A stretch of DNA of 41,324 bases from Nemertoderma westbladi. Lineage: Eukaryota; Xenacoelomorpha; Nemertodermatida; Nemertodermatidae. The stretch is from NCBI GenBank assembly GCA_032718475.1, contig JAUCBJ010000214.1, positions 7,501 through 48,824 of the forward strand, read 5' to 3'. The notes under the pieces were generated by a model. That model was not told where the DNA came from, ran no database searches, and saw only the letters and a list, made by a program, of their open reading frames with translations. Every line of letters begins with the position of its first letter. The first letter of the stretch is position 1. The position numbers were made by a program, and so were the translations under genes. This document shows, one piece after another, positions 1 through 10,141 of this stretch.

Positions 1-1883
1 AATAAGAACACATCCATCCAGGGTTATCTGTATCAATCAATCAATCATCCCATCTAACCCAACTGGACTTACAATAAGAACACATCCATCCAGGGTTATC
101 TGTATCAATCAATCAATCAATCATCCCAGCTAACTCAACTGGACTTACAATAAGAACACATCCATCCAGGGTTATCTGTATCAATCAATCAATCATCGCA
201 GCTAACTCAACTGGACTTACAATAAGAACACATCCATCCAGGGTTATCTGTATCAATCATCCAAGGTGACTCAACTGGACTTACAATAAGAACACATCCA
301 TCCAGGGTTATCTGTATCAATCAATCAATCATCCCATCTAACCCAACTGGACTTACAATAAGAACACATCCATCCAGGGTTATCTGTATCAATCAATCAA
401 TCAACGCTAACTCAACTGGACTTACAATAAGAACACATCCATCCAGGGTTATCTGTATCAATCAATCAATCAATCATCCCAGCTAACTCAACTGGACTTA
501 CAATAAGAACACATCCATCCAGGGTTATCTGTATCAATCAATCAATCAATCATCGCAGCTAACTCAACTGGACTTACAATAAGAACACATCCATCCAGGG
601 TTATCTGTATCAATCATCCAAGGTGACTCAACTGGACTTACAATAAGAACACATCCATCCAGGGTTATCTGTATCAATCAATCAATCATCCCATCTAACC
701 CAACTGGACTTACAATAAGAACACATCCATCCAGGGTTATCTGTATCAATCAATCAATCATCCCATCTAACCCAACTGGACTTACAATAAGAACACATCC
801 ATCCAGGGTTATCTGTATCAATCAATCAATCATCCCATCTAACCCAACTGGACTTACAATAAGAACACATCCATCCAGGGTTATCTGTATCAATCAATCA
901 ATCAACGCAGCTAACTCAACTGGACTTACAATAAGAACACATCCATCCAGGGTTATCTGTATCAATCAATCAATCAACGCTAACTCAACTGGACTTACAA
1001 TAAGACACATCCATCCAGGGTTATCTGTATCAATCAATCAATCATCGCAACTAACTCAACTGGACTTACAATAAGAACACATCCATCCAGGGTTATCTGT
1101 ATCAATCAATCAATCATCAACGCAGCTAACTCAACTGGACTTACAATAAGAACACATCCATCCAGGGTTATCTGTATCAATCAATCAATCAATCAATCAA
1201 CGCAAATAACTCAACTGGACTTACAATAAGAACACATCCATCCAGGGTTATCTGTATCAATCAATCAATCATCGCAACTAACTCAACTGGACTTACAATA
1301 AGAACACATCCATCCAGGGTTATCTGTATCAATCAATCAATCATCAACGCAGCTAACTCAACTGGACTTACAATAAGAACACATCCATCCAGGGTTATCT
1401 GTATCAATCAATCAATCAATCAACGCAAATAACTCAACTGGACTTACAATAAGAACACATCCATCCAGGGTTATCTGTATCAATCAATCAATCAACGCTA
1501 ACTCAACTGGACTTACAATAAGACACATCCATCCAGGGTTATCTGTATCAATCAATCAATCATCAACGCAGCTAACTCAACTGGACTTACAATAAGAACA
1601 CATCCATCCAGGGTTATCTGTATCAATCAATCAATCAATCAACGAAACTAACTCAACTGGACTTACAATAAGAACACATCCATCCAGGGTTATCTGTATC
1701 AATCAATCAATCAACGCTAACCCAACTGGACTTACAATAAGAACACATCCATCCAGGGTTATCTGTATCAATCAATCAATCATCAACGCAGCTAACTCAA
1801 CTGGACTTACAATAAGAACACATCCATCCAGGGTTATCTGTATCAATCAATCATCGCAGATAACTCAACTGGACTTACAATAG
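1..1883. repeat. About 26-copy minisatellite, ~72-bp unit, in an intron of the ShKT gene
   Basis: The core GGGTTATCTGTATC recurs about 26 times. Each unit carries a variable (AATC)n stretch and a spacer ending CAACTGGACTTAC. The array starts before the window and ends just downstream (gene sense) of the exon at 1916-2050. Read on the minus strand, each unit has (TTGAT)n, ACAG, a 27-nt stretch translating as a ShKT-core-like peptide (NPGWMCSY), then GTAAGT. A 35-nt part of the unit matches plus-strand exon sequence from 1942 at 28 of 35 positions without gaps. The array therefore seems to be an amplified exon fragment. Two units (near 1001 and 1521) lack one A in the 27-nt part. Confidence 0.93.
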
Positions 1884-1915
1884 GAACATCCATTCAGTGT
1901 TCTGGCCTTACTTAC

Positions 1916-2050
1916 CCGGTCCGTCGTCACATTTGTCGCAGCTGGTCTGACAATAGGAGTACATGAATCCAGGGTTTGCCTCACATTGCCCTGTGTGGTG
2001 GGCCCAAAAGTGGCATGTGTTGGTATCAAAGTCAGCTTCTTCAATGCAAA
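1916..2050 (-). CDS. ShKT-domain exon (third module) of a secreted multi-ShKT protein
   Basis: This is an internal exon of 135 nt, phase 1 at both ends. The acceptor is TTCTACAG (AG at 2052-2051) and the donor is the ideal GTAAGT (GT at 1915-1914). It encodes one ShKT module with six cysteines spaced x10, x9, x10, x3, x2 and the family core GQCEANPGFM then CQTSC. ShKT modules are small disulphide-bonded domains found in secreted and extracellular proteins, including proteases, matrix proteins and some potassium-channel toxins. The domain alone does not say which. The protein must continue in exons left of position 1, because the donor is strong and no in-frame stop precedes it. Confidence 0.85.
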
Positions 2051-2344
2051 CTGTAGAACACAAAAACAAAAACATTACCATAAAATTATTCAAACAAATT
2101 TGATTATTTTAAAATACACCCTAGAGCGACTTTGTTGCTATAAAAATATCATTATCATTAGATTACAAATGATATTGTAGACTCTAATGTGTTCTTTGTA
2201 CGGAAAACTCATTACACTGCAAACAAGAAAAATAGTATTTCTGTGACACAGAACGTCATTTTGGTCATAATTGTATCACTTAGAACAAGCAACATTCAAT
2301 AGTATTTGAGTAGAGATTGTACTTTACATTGGATTTTGACTAAC

Positions 2345-2476
2345 ACGGTGGATCTAAGTCACAAATGTTGCAGGAGGTCTGACAGTTGATCAACATATAA
2401 CCAGGGTTCGCTTCACAATCGCCGATGAATGCCCAACCAGAACACAATGGTGTTTCATCGGGAAGTTGCAAGCAAG
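2345..2476 (-). CDS. ShKT-domain exon (second module)
   Basis: This exon of 132 nt is phase 1 on both sides. The acceptor is TTTACAG (AG at 2478-2477) and the donor GTTAGT (GT at 2344-2343). It encodes a ShKT module with cysteines spaced x9, x8, x10, x3, x2 and the core CEANPGYM. If the donor were not used, reading would stop at a TAG two codons further, so this could also be a terminal exon. The phase match with both neighbours and a donor of the same sequence as the preceding exon favour splicing. Confidence 0.8.
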
Positions 2477-2633
2477 CTGTAAATAAAATACTCAAAAAAT
2501 AGAAAATATAATTGAGATTTATAACAATGAGAAAAGATTACATATACACTATGAATACAGTGCCATCAAAACTACAAATTACTGATGATAACTGCATAAT
2601 ATACATCTACATCTACACTACAAATCAACTAAC

Positions 2634-2756
2634 GATCTTCACAGCCGTGGCAACTTGCAGCACAATTCTCTAACATGTAATCGGGATTTACGTCACATTG
2701 ACCCAGATCGGCCCACTCTTCGCAATAAACATTTCTATCAATCAAATTAGCGCAAT
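2634..2756 (-). CDS. ShKT-domain exon (first module)
   Basis: This exon of 123 nt is phase 1 on both sides. The acceptor is TTTCAG (AG at 2758-2757) and the donor GTTAGT (GT at 2633-2632). It encodes a ShKT module with cysteines spaced x9, x8, x10, x3, x2, with the core GQCDVNPDYM and CAASC. As in the next exon, reading past the donor would reach a TAG within two codons. An alternative acceptor lies 6 nt upstream (AG at 2764-2763). The intron before it is about 2.95 kb and packed with repeats; a further exon hidden there cannot be excluded. Confidence 0.8.
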
Positions 2757-2801
2757 CTGAAACTATTTAATATAAAGACTATAGGTGTTAATTAAATAAT
2801 A

Positions 2802-2824
2802 GGGGGGGGGGGGGGGGGGGGGGG
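2802..2824. repeat. Poly(G) tract, 23 bp
   Basis: An uninterrupted run of 23 G sits exactly at the left border of the 45-bp satellite, inside intron 1 of the ShKT gene. It is one of at least eight G or C homopolymer runs of 17-23 bp in the window. Confidence 0.95.
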
Positions 2825-3631
2825 TACTCCGAGAATTCCTGGCTCAACGTGCAGGCAGTCTACACATAACACTGCGGAAATTCCTCCCTCTACATACGGG
2901 CTGACTACACATGGCACTCTGGGAATACCTGGCTCTACATGCGGGCTAACTACACATGGCACTCCGGGAATTCTTGGCTCAATGTGCGGGCTGACTACAC
3001 ATGGCACTCCGGAAATTCCTGGCTCTACATGCGGGTTGACTACACATGGCACTCTGGAAATACCTGGCACTACATGCGGGCTGACTACACATTGCACTCC
3101 TGGAATACCTGGCACTACATGCGGGCTGACTACGCATGGCACTCGGGAATACCTGGCTCTACATGCGGGCTGACTACACATGGCACTCGGGAATACCTGG
3201 CTCTACATGCGGGCTAACTACACATGGCACTCCGGGAATTCTTGGCTCAATGTGCGGGCTGACTACACATGGCACTCCGGAAATTCCTGGCTCTACATGC
3301 GGGTTGACTACACATGGCACTCTGGGAATACCTGGCACTACATGCGGGCTGACTACACATTGCACTCCTGGAATACCTGGCACTACATGCGGGCTGACTA
3401 CGCATGGCACTCGGGAATACCTGGCTCTACATGCGGGCTGACTACACATGGCACTCCTGGAATATCTGGCTCTACATGCGGGCTGACTACACATGGCACT
3501 CCAGGAATACCTGGCTCTACATGCGGGCTGACTACACATGGCACTCCGGGAATACCTGGCTCTCCATGCGGGCTGACTACACATGGCACTCGGGAATACC
3601 TGGCTCTACATGCGGGCTGACTACACATGGC
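2825..3631. repeat. 45-bp satellite, left block
   Basis: The unit is about 45 bp and includes TGCGGGCTGACTACACATGG. Because 45 is divisible by three, long frames stay open on both strands (15-residue repeats); these are not evidence of a gene. A higher-order repeat of 268 bp is visible, with starts at 2941 and 3209. The block is cut at 3631/3632 by a hAT-type element and resumes at 4731. Confidence 0.93.
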
Positions 3632-4730
3632 CAGGCCCGTATCGTGCGGGGGGGCTTTGGGGGCACTGCCCCCCCAGAGAAGTCTCACTGCCCCCCCAGA
3701 CATGTCTTGTTCACTCGTCTTGTTCACAATTAATTAATAATATTATTGTTGTTGTTGACCCCAGTGATCAATATTATTGGATACACATTGATACACTTAT
3801 AATAGGATACACACTTATAATAATTGATACACACTTCTACACACTGACCTACACCCCACCATCCCATTTTGGTCCAATTATATAATACTACATGACATTA
3901 ACCTACCTGTAATTACTAAAAATACCCGAAAGCTCCAGGTTCTCCTCTCGTTGGCTACCAGGGGTTGTTTATTGTTGACCCATTGTCTATTTGTCTGTAA
4001 TTTGGGAGCCAGCTCGCTGCAGCTAAAAGTCTAGGCGCTGAGGGTTGCTTGCGCTGGTATCCATATCTATAATTTGTTGTAACTTAACCTTAACCATATT
4101 ATACCTGAAGTGGGTCCTTCGCGCAGCACGTGACATAATCTTATGTAAGTGCCAACGCGAAAGAAATATAAGCAAAATCTAAGCAGATGCCCCTTGATAA
4201 CTTTACACCTAGAGGCAGTCTGGAAATCTGCAGTCGATTTAAGACCTCAGAAAAAGATTAAATGACACAGCAAAATGGTCTGGTACAATTCTGCCAAGTT
4301 TCCGCTGAAACGGATTAAAAGCAAAGAAATGGGAGGACATTTAATGCTTAGAAATCTAGCCATCTAGCGGGAGACTGCTGAACTGTTGGTGTAAAAAGTC
4401 GCTAAATAATGTCACGTTTTGGACATATTTATGCCTACAAATTTTTAATTCGACAGCTTTAATTCTGACAAAGTTATTTGAATGTTACGTTAATGAAATC
4501 GTTACGTCAACAACTATTTGCCATTATTGACATACTCCTTAACAGTGTCAGTTCGCCAAGGTTCCGCCAATTTCGTGGCTTGCCCCACACGCTCTTCAAC
4601 AATATTGACTTTACTTTATGTACTAAATTAACTCTCACTTTGCACTATGCTCCCACAAACCCAGTTAAGGGTTTGCCCCCCCAGATTTGGCCTCTGCCCC
4701 CCCAGATATTATGATCACCATACGGGCCTG
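3632..4730. mobile_element. Non-autonomous hAT-type element inserted in the satellite
   Basis: The 1,099-bp element starts CAGGCCCGTATCGTG and ends with the inverted complement CACCATACGGGCCTG, one mismatch in 15. It is flanked by an exact 8-bp duplication CACATGGC (3624-3631 and 4731-4738), which is satellite sequence, so the insertion split the array. Eight-bp duplications and CA-G termini are typical of hAT. Subterminal C7 blocks (GCCCCCCCAGA) occur near both ends. No transposase is coded. A related copy starts at 34410. Confidence 0.85.
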
Positions 4731-5013
4731 CACATGGCACTCCGGGAATACCTGGCTCTACATGCGGGCTGACTACACGTGGCACTCCTGGAATACCTGG
4801 CTCTACATGCGGGCTGACAACACATGGCACTCCGGGAATACCTGGCTCTACATGCGGGATAACTACACATGGCACTCCTAGAATACCTGGCTCTACATGC
4901 GGGCTGACTACACATGGCACTCCGGAAATACCTGGTTCTACATGCGGGCTGACTACACACGGCACTCCTGGAATACCTGGCTCTACATACGGGCTGACTA
5001 CACATGGCACTCC
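4731..5013. repeat. 45-bp satellite, right block
   Basis: It continues the left block in the same orientation, with six to seven units. The minus-strand frame through it is open and fuses to the RT fragment on its right, giving a chance chimeric reading frame at 5166-4645. Confidence 0.92.
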
Positions 5014-5287
5014 GGGTTGTCCGCCCACTTGTGCCTTGTCAATTCTACACCACCGCATTAGTCTCGCATTTAACAGGAGATGGTACACCTTGGCTAATGT
5101 AGACATTATAGAGATCCCGCGATAGTTCCCGCAGGCCATCCTACGTCCTGACTTAAATAATACCAAGAGTTTACTGCAACGCCAACTTTCAGGGTACCAA
5201 TTAAATTGGAAGACGGAGTTCAGTTTTACACAGGATTTTACCTCCTTTTTGTTCAGGAGACACGAAGGAGAAGGAAGTTTTCAGTAC
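5014..5287 (-). pseudogene. LINE reverse transcriptase fragment
   Basis: Read on the minus strand, an open frame shows the fingers part of a non-LTR reverse transcriptase: YPESWR, LFKSGRR, then CGNYRGISIMSTLAKVYHLL, the region before catalytic motif A. It is cut off by the 45-bp satellite at about 5014. It starts near 5287, where an upstream in-frame stop appears. No catalytic aspartates are present. It lies in intron 1 of the ShKT gene on the same strand, so it would be transcribed as intron sequence. Confidence 0.75.
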
Positions 5288-5706
5288 GTATTTTTTCCCT
5301 TCCTGGCCAAATAATAAACAGTGATTTAACTTGGCAAAAACATTATTTTCTTTGCGACTTGCGTACCTGAGGATTTAAATAACAAAGTGCGGGAACTGGA
5401 GCCTAGGCTACATGCACGGGGAATTTACAAATGTAAAACAAGTCGAGCTACTGTAATCAGGCACGGATCCAGAGTAATTTTTAATTTATTAATATTTTTT
5501 GGGAGATGGGTCAAACGTTAACAAAGATATAACTCAGAATGGGGATATGGGGGCTGTGCCACCCATTGGTGCGGAGCCCCTGGGGTGGGCGTGAAGTCCC
5601 CGGTATTTGATCCAAACGCAGTTTCGTTTATAGCTTCTTTCTACTAATATACATTGTCTGCGCTATCTTATTTTCGAAATTTTGTCTGATTAATATGATT
5701 TATATT
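5288..5706. other. Remainder of ShKT intron 1, no gene seen
   Basis: No coding sequence is recognised. A hAT-like terminus CAGGCACGGATCCAG starts at 5458, but no matching inverted end was found nearby, so it may be a truncated element. Confidence 0.4.
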
Positions 5707-5708
5707 AC

Positions 5709-5787
5709 CTGGAAGAGGTGCAATATCACTTGCAGCTACAACATGGACCATCACTACGGCAATGGCTAGACCGGTTAGACCATTCAT
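5709..5787 (-). CDS. First coding exon: signal peptide of the secreted multi-ShKT protein
   Basis: The ATG is at 5787-5785. The 26 codons start MNGLTGLAIAVVMVHVVAAS, a short polar start followed by a hydrophobic run and small residues: a classic secretory signal peptide with a likely cut after the VAAS region. The donor GTAATA (GT at 5708-5707) leaves phase 1, the same phase as all three downstream ShKT exons. A TATA box lies about 130 bp upstream on the same strand. Gene order on the minus strand is promoter, this exon, a long repeat-filled intron, then ShKT exons at 2756-2634, 2476-2345 and 2050-1916. The product would be exported, with one module per exon, an arrangement suited to exon duplication. 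Partners and exact role are unknown. Confidence 0.75.
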
Positions 5788-5913
5788 CGTGGATATTTTG
5801 CACGGAGACGGTTGAAGAGATAAACAACGAGTGGAAGTTTTCTTTTCAGATTTTTAACTTGAAAAACTTTAAGTTGTGATAAGTAACTTGTTGCTAACGA
5901 ACGGTGCCGTCAG

Positions 5914-5922
5914 CATATATAG
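5914..5922 (-). promoter_or_regulatory. TATA box of the ShKT gene
   Basis: The minus strand reads CTATATATG here. A start site about 30 bp downstream, near 5885-5890, would give a 5' leader of roughly 100 nt before the ATG at 5787. Position and strand fit the signal-peptide exon. It is a sequence match only. Confidence 0.5.
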
Positions 5923-6371
5923 ATGATTTTTGCGTGGGCTGGCAACACATGTAGTTCCATTTGCACGTGGCATGATGCAATAAATAATTGGGATATTATA
6001 GTAGGCCCCTACGCGTTGCGGTGAACCAGTGCCTTTGTGTTCTCTATGCGTTTGTAATGCGCTTTGTTTTAATCAGCACCGATTATATCGCCTCAATTAT
6101 TGCTTGTAAAACTACAGTAAACGCCTTGATGTGGCAATTACGCGGTGTATGCTTTGCGCCATGAACTGAGATCGGTCTGCATTATTGCTGCACTAAATCT
6201 TAATCCATCAAAGCAGCTTCAAAGGGTAGGTGCTAAAATGCACAATGAGCAACAACGAGCAACAACGAGCATCAATCAAATTGAAAATATATTTTCATAT
6301 AAACCGTTAGCAAATCATCAAAAGGATGCGTCCAATATCAAATATTAAGTCAAATATTAAGTTCTCCTTAA
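5923..6371. other. Intergenic sequence upstream of the ShKT gene
   Basis: No gene is recognised. The part next to the TATA box may hold further promoter elements of the minus-strand gene, but no site can be named. A stop at 6369-6371 precedes the reverse transcriptase fragment. Confidence 0.4.
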
Positions 6372-7125
6372 CGAGTAGGGCCCTTCCTTTGGATATTACC
6401 GGAGCCAGATAAATATATATTAGTGGTTGAGGAGTGTGATATTCCCAGAGCGCGCGACTTATTCCGCAAACATGGAATCCGGGTGGAAGGAAGAGGAATT
6501 ATAAAGGGGACCCGTTCTCTAGGTGGTTTCGTGGGGGATGCAACCCTTCAAGCGGAGTATATTCCCAGTAAAGTAGCGGTTTGGGAATCGTTGGTACTAA
6601 CACTTTCCAAAGCTTCCACAAACCAACCTCAGGCTGCATATGCAGCTTTCACCAGGAGTTTGCAAAGTGAATTGGACTATTTACAGAGTGTTGTACCGGT
6701 GGGATCTGAGGATTCCACTGCACTATATGCACCTCTAGAGAAAGTAATTTCCGCTACTTTCAACCCTTCTGTCCTTGGTAGCCCTATGTCAACCTCAGAG
6801 CGAGAACTTTTTGAGTTACCTGTGCGTTTTGGTGGTTTGGCCATTCAGAATCCAAGTAACACAGCGACACCATCATATACTGCTTCCCGTGAGGGAACTG
6901 CAGTAGCAGTTGCAGCAATTAAAGGAATTTAAGCTGCCTGAAGGAAGCCCAGTACAACCTTCGGTACCAGAAGAAAAATAAGACTGAGGCAGTGCTTGGA
7001 ATTGTAACAGGCTTCACACCAGACAGAGTGAGAACAAATGAACGTGATTCTTCCGAACGGGCTTCTGGTTGGCTAACGGTAGCTCCAGTGGCGCGCCACC
7101 AATTCAATTTCTCTGCTGTGGCGAA
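6372..7125 (+). pseudogene. C-terminal part of a retroelement reverse transcriptase protein, frameshifted
   Basis: The open frame from 6372 to 6932 starts inside a protein, with no ATG at its head. It shows GPFLWILPEPDKYILVVEE, then SLGGFVGD, QPQAAYAAFT, ELPVRFGGLAIQNP. I recognise this from memory as the post-catalytic part of a reverse transcriptase family common in invertebrate and fish genomes. After a frameshift at about 6925-6950 the match continues in another frame (YQKKNKTEAVLG, FTPDR, GWLTVAPVARHQFN) to about 7125. The catalytic part is missing. I cannot assign the retroelement clade. Confidence 0.65.
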
Positions 7126-7149
7126 GTTTTTAGTACATCCCACGCGCTT

Positions 7150-7715
7150 TACTGTAATGCAGTTTCCTGTCCAGTTTCCAGGTAAGGCCAAAAAGAGACC
7201 CAGGGCAATCCCGATGAATCCCTTGTTTGGCTTTATGTCTGCCAATGTCACCGCAAACTCCCTTTCTGTGAACGGGTCATCAAGACACGGGACATATGGG
7301 GCATCACTGAGGTCCACAGTCTCTATAGGCTTAACTGAACGCTGACTATCCCACAACAAGTTCTCGAAATGTGACTTGAAGCACATATCTTCTATGGCAT
7401 GGTTTTGCTTGTCGTGTTATCCTGTTCTAAAAAACCCTTCCAATTTATAGTTGTCCAAATTGATTTTGGATCATTCCCCGACACCAGGCGCTCCCATCTA
7501 GATTTATCAGAATGGACTGTGTCTGTTCTAGCGAACAGGTTCTAGCAGCTACATCGATGGTACGAAAAGTCTGACGTACGCATTCATCTGAAGCCTCTTC
7601 TGAATTCACATTCAGTGGTGGCGGGTTTATCGAGGTCATTAATTGTGTAAATCTTTCGCAGTTTACTCTACTATGAGATAGGGTTCGCGGGGTAGCATCA
7701 GTTCCCTGTGATCTC
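7150..7715 (-). pseudogene. LINE fragment: endonuclease-RT linker and start of RT, frameshifted
   Basis: Minus-strand frames show a LINE linker: around 7690-7445 FTQLMTSINPPPLN and the motif SIWTTINWKGF, then after a frameshift near 7400 HFENLLWDS, LDDPFTEREFAVTLADIKPN and LPGNWTG. The last two are the conserved start of a non-LTR RT domain. The sequence breaks off at about 7150, where the plus-strand RT fragment ends, so the two decayed elements meet tail to tail. Confidence 0.6.
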
Positions 7716-7756
7716 TCACATATACTTATACTCAGAGTTTCAGATTTTTTTTTTTT

Positions 7757-8870
7757 GATAATGCTATGCTATACAGTTATTATTGTAACGTGCTATAATG
7801 CTATGCTACAGTATACAGGTATTAATGTGACGTGCTATAATGCTGTGCTACAGTATACATTTATTAATGTAACGTGCTATAATGCTATGCTATACAGTTA
7901 TTAATGTAACGTGCTATAATGCTATGCTATATAGTTATTAATGTAACGTGCTATAATGCTATGCTACAGTATACAGTTATTAATGTAACGTGCTATAATG
8001 CTACACTATACAGTTATTAATGTAACGTGCTATAATGCTACACTATACAGTTATTATTGTAACGTGCTATAATGCTATGCTATACAGTTATTAATGTAAC
8101 GTGCTATAATGCTATGCTAAACATTTATTAATGTAACGTGCTATAATGCTATGCTATACAGTTAATGTTTTAACGTGCTATAATGCTATGCTATACAGTT
8201 ATTAATGTAACGTGCTATAATGCTATGCTACAGCATACAGTTATTATTGTAACGTGCTAAAATGCTATGCTATACAGTTATTATTGTAACGTGTTATAAT
8301 GCTATGCTATACAGTTATTATTTTAACGTGCTATGATACTATGCTATACAGCTATTATTGTAACGTGCTATAATGCTATGCTATACAGTTATTATTGTAA
8401 CGTGATATAATGCTATGCTATACAGTTATTAATGTAACGTGCTATAATGCTATGCTATACAGTTATTATTGTAACGTGCTATCATGCTATGCTATACAAT
8501 TATTAATGTAACATGCTATGATGCTATGCTATACAGTTATTAATGTAACGTGCTATAATGCTATGCTATACAGTTATTATTGTAACATGCTATGATGCTA
8601 TGCTATACATACAGTTATTAATGTAACGTGCTATAATGCTATGCTATACAATTATTAATGTAACGTGCTATGATGCTATGCTATACAGTTATTAATGTAA
8701 CGTGCTATAATGCTATGCTATACAGTTATTATTGTAACATGCTATGATGCTATGCTATACATACAGTTATTAATGTAACGTGCTATAATGCTATGCTATA
8801 CAGATATTATTGTAACGTGCTATGATGCTATGGTATACAGTTATTAATGTAATGTGCTATAATGCTATGC
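7757..8870. repeat. 37-42-bp AT-rich satellite, block 1
   Basis: About 30 copies of a unit containing TAACGTGCTATAATGCTATG. The basic form is 37 bp, and a variant with an extra CAGTA block is 42 bp. It is preceded by a T run at 7745-7756 and followed directly by the 618-bp tail. Short frames inside it are not genes. Confidence 0.95.
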
Positions 8871-9488
8871 GTTAATATTGTTTTGCTAAGCAGTGGTGGA
8901 AAAAATATATGCGCTCATTTGACTTGACTTGTTGACTTGAGGCTTTATTTGATTTTTAGTACAAATTGATGAGTTTCCCTCTTTTGGTTGCTTCCGGTTA
9001 CAAACATCCAATAATGGTATGTTCAGCACTCCTGTTTTCCATACCTCACCAACCGCAACCTAGTCGATTGATAACTTCTACAGTATACATCATATACAGT
9101 TAAACAGGTAGGGCCTTATGTCTTGATTATTGCTGTTCTGCATTGTCTATTCATTGTTACTTTGCTCTGTATTAGCCCCAATTGCGTTGCTGCCTAGAAT
9201 GCTGTTAAATAAATTTTTTTTTGATCTTCAAACAAACTCAATTCTTTAGATGTTGCAATTAAAAGCAACCAATTGTCTTTTGAAGTTATAAGTTTATTCT
9301 TTCAATGAAGTTACTTGTAAGGGTTTCTAAACGGTCATTGTTAGTAAAATTACTTTAAACCAAAAGGCAACAAGGGAGTTCCAACAATTAATAGTTAACT
9401 GCTGTATGCACAGTACTGTACAGTAGCAGCTGCTCAATCAAAGAGAATGAGACATTCAGAACAAAGAGAACATTCGTTGTCCTACAGT
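8871..9488. repeat. Satellite-associated tail, copy 1
   Basis: The 618-bp unique sequence starts GTTAATATTG and ends GTCCTACAGT. A near-identical copy follows satellite block 2 at 13954-14570. Satellite and tail therefore move or duplicate together. It holds no open frame of note. Confidence 0.88.
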
Positions 9489-10141
9489 TTCATTCGTTGT
9501 CAGTTGATGGGACTCACGCGCCACAAGCCGATGGAGGGGAAAAAGTTCCGAGAGGAATACGGTGCGGGACTTGCGGATTCACTCAAGTGGGGGGCGAGAC
9601 GGGGAGAGACAAGCCATATCACATATATATAAAATATAAAATACGTACTATAGTCAAGTACAACCTTTTTCCAATTAGCTACTGGGACTAATTGACTAGA
9701 ACAGGAGGACGAGACATTAGAAGGATCCCATTTCTCAAGTGCGGCCGCACTAATGAGAATGTGGGAGCCCGACAGGAGCGTACAGAGAATGAGAGCAAAG
9801 GGGGTTGAGTATTGGGGAAGTATGGAAGAGGAGGTGTTAGGGTATGGGAGAGTGAAATGGGTGTGAGATTCAAGTATGGGGAGCGAGCATAGAGGGGGAT
9901 GAGTCCCAATGGACTGGCGAGAGAGGAAGGGACAACAAAGTCCGAGAGGAAAACTGTGTGAAGAGTGAGGGTGATCATCTAAAACAGAGACGCCAGATGC
10001 CTTGGTACAGCATAGCTCGCAGATGTACCAAGGATGGGTATAATGATAACAGACTCATGGGGGCCGGCCTGGAAAGCCGACCCCGAGAAGAAAATTCCAC
10101 CCCACATCCAATATTAGATTGGATTCCAGCGGAATTGAAGC
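9489..10141. other. Unassigned sequence
   Basis: It is purine-rich on the plus strand between about 9700 and 9960. I recognise no protein, RNA or element. Confidence 0.35.

Noticed and set aside
1-1883. Possible CRISPR array, because of regular repeats with variable inserts
   Set aside because: The inserts are (AATC)n length variants, not unique spacers; there are no cas genes and the context is eukaryotic.
2792-3733. Long open frames on both strands giving 15-residue repeats, resembling collagen-like or Trp-rich repeat proteins
   Set aside because: They follow from a 45-bp satellite with no internal stops; both strands are open at once, there is no promoter or splice signal, and a transposon interrupts the array.
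8871-9488. hAT terminus CAGTGGTGGAAAA near the start of the satellite tail (also at 13954-14570)
   Set aside because: No inverted partner at the other end of the tail and no 8-bp duplication in either copy.
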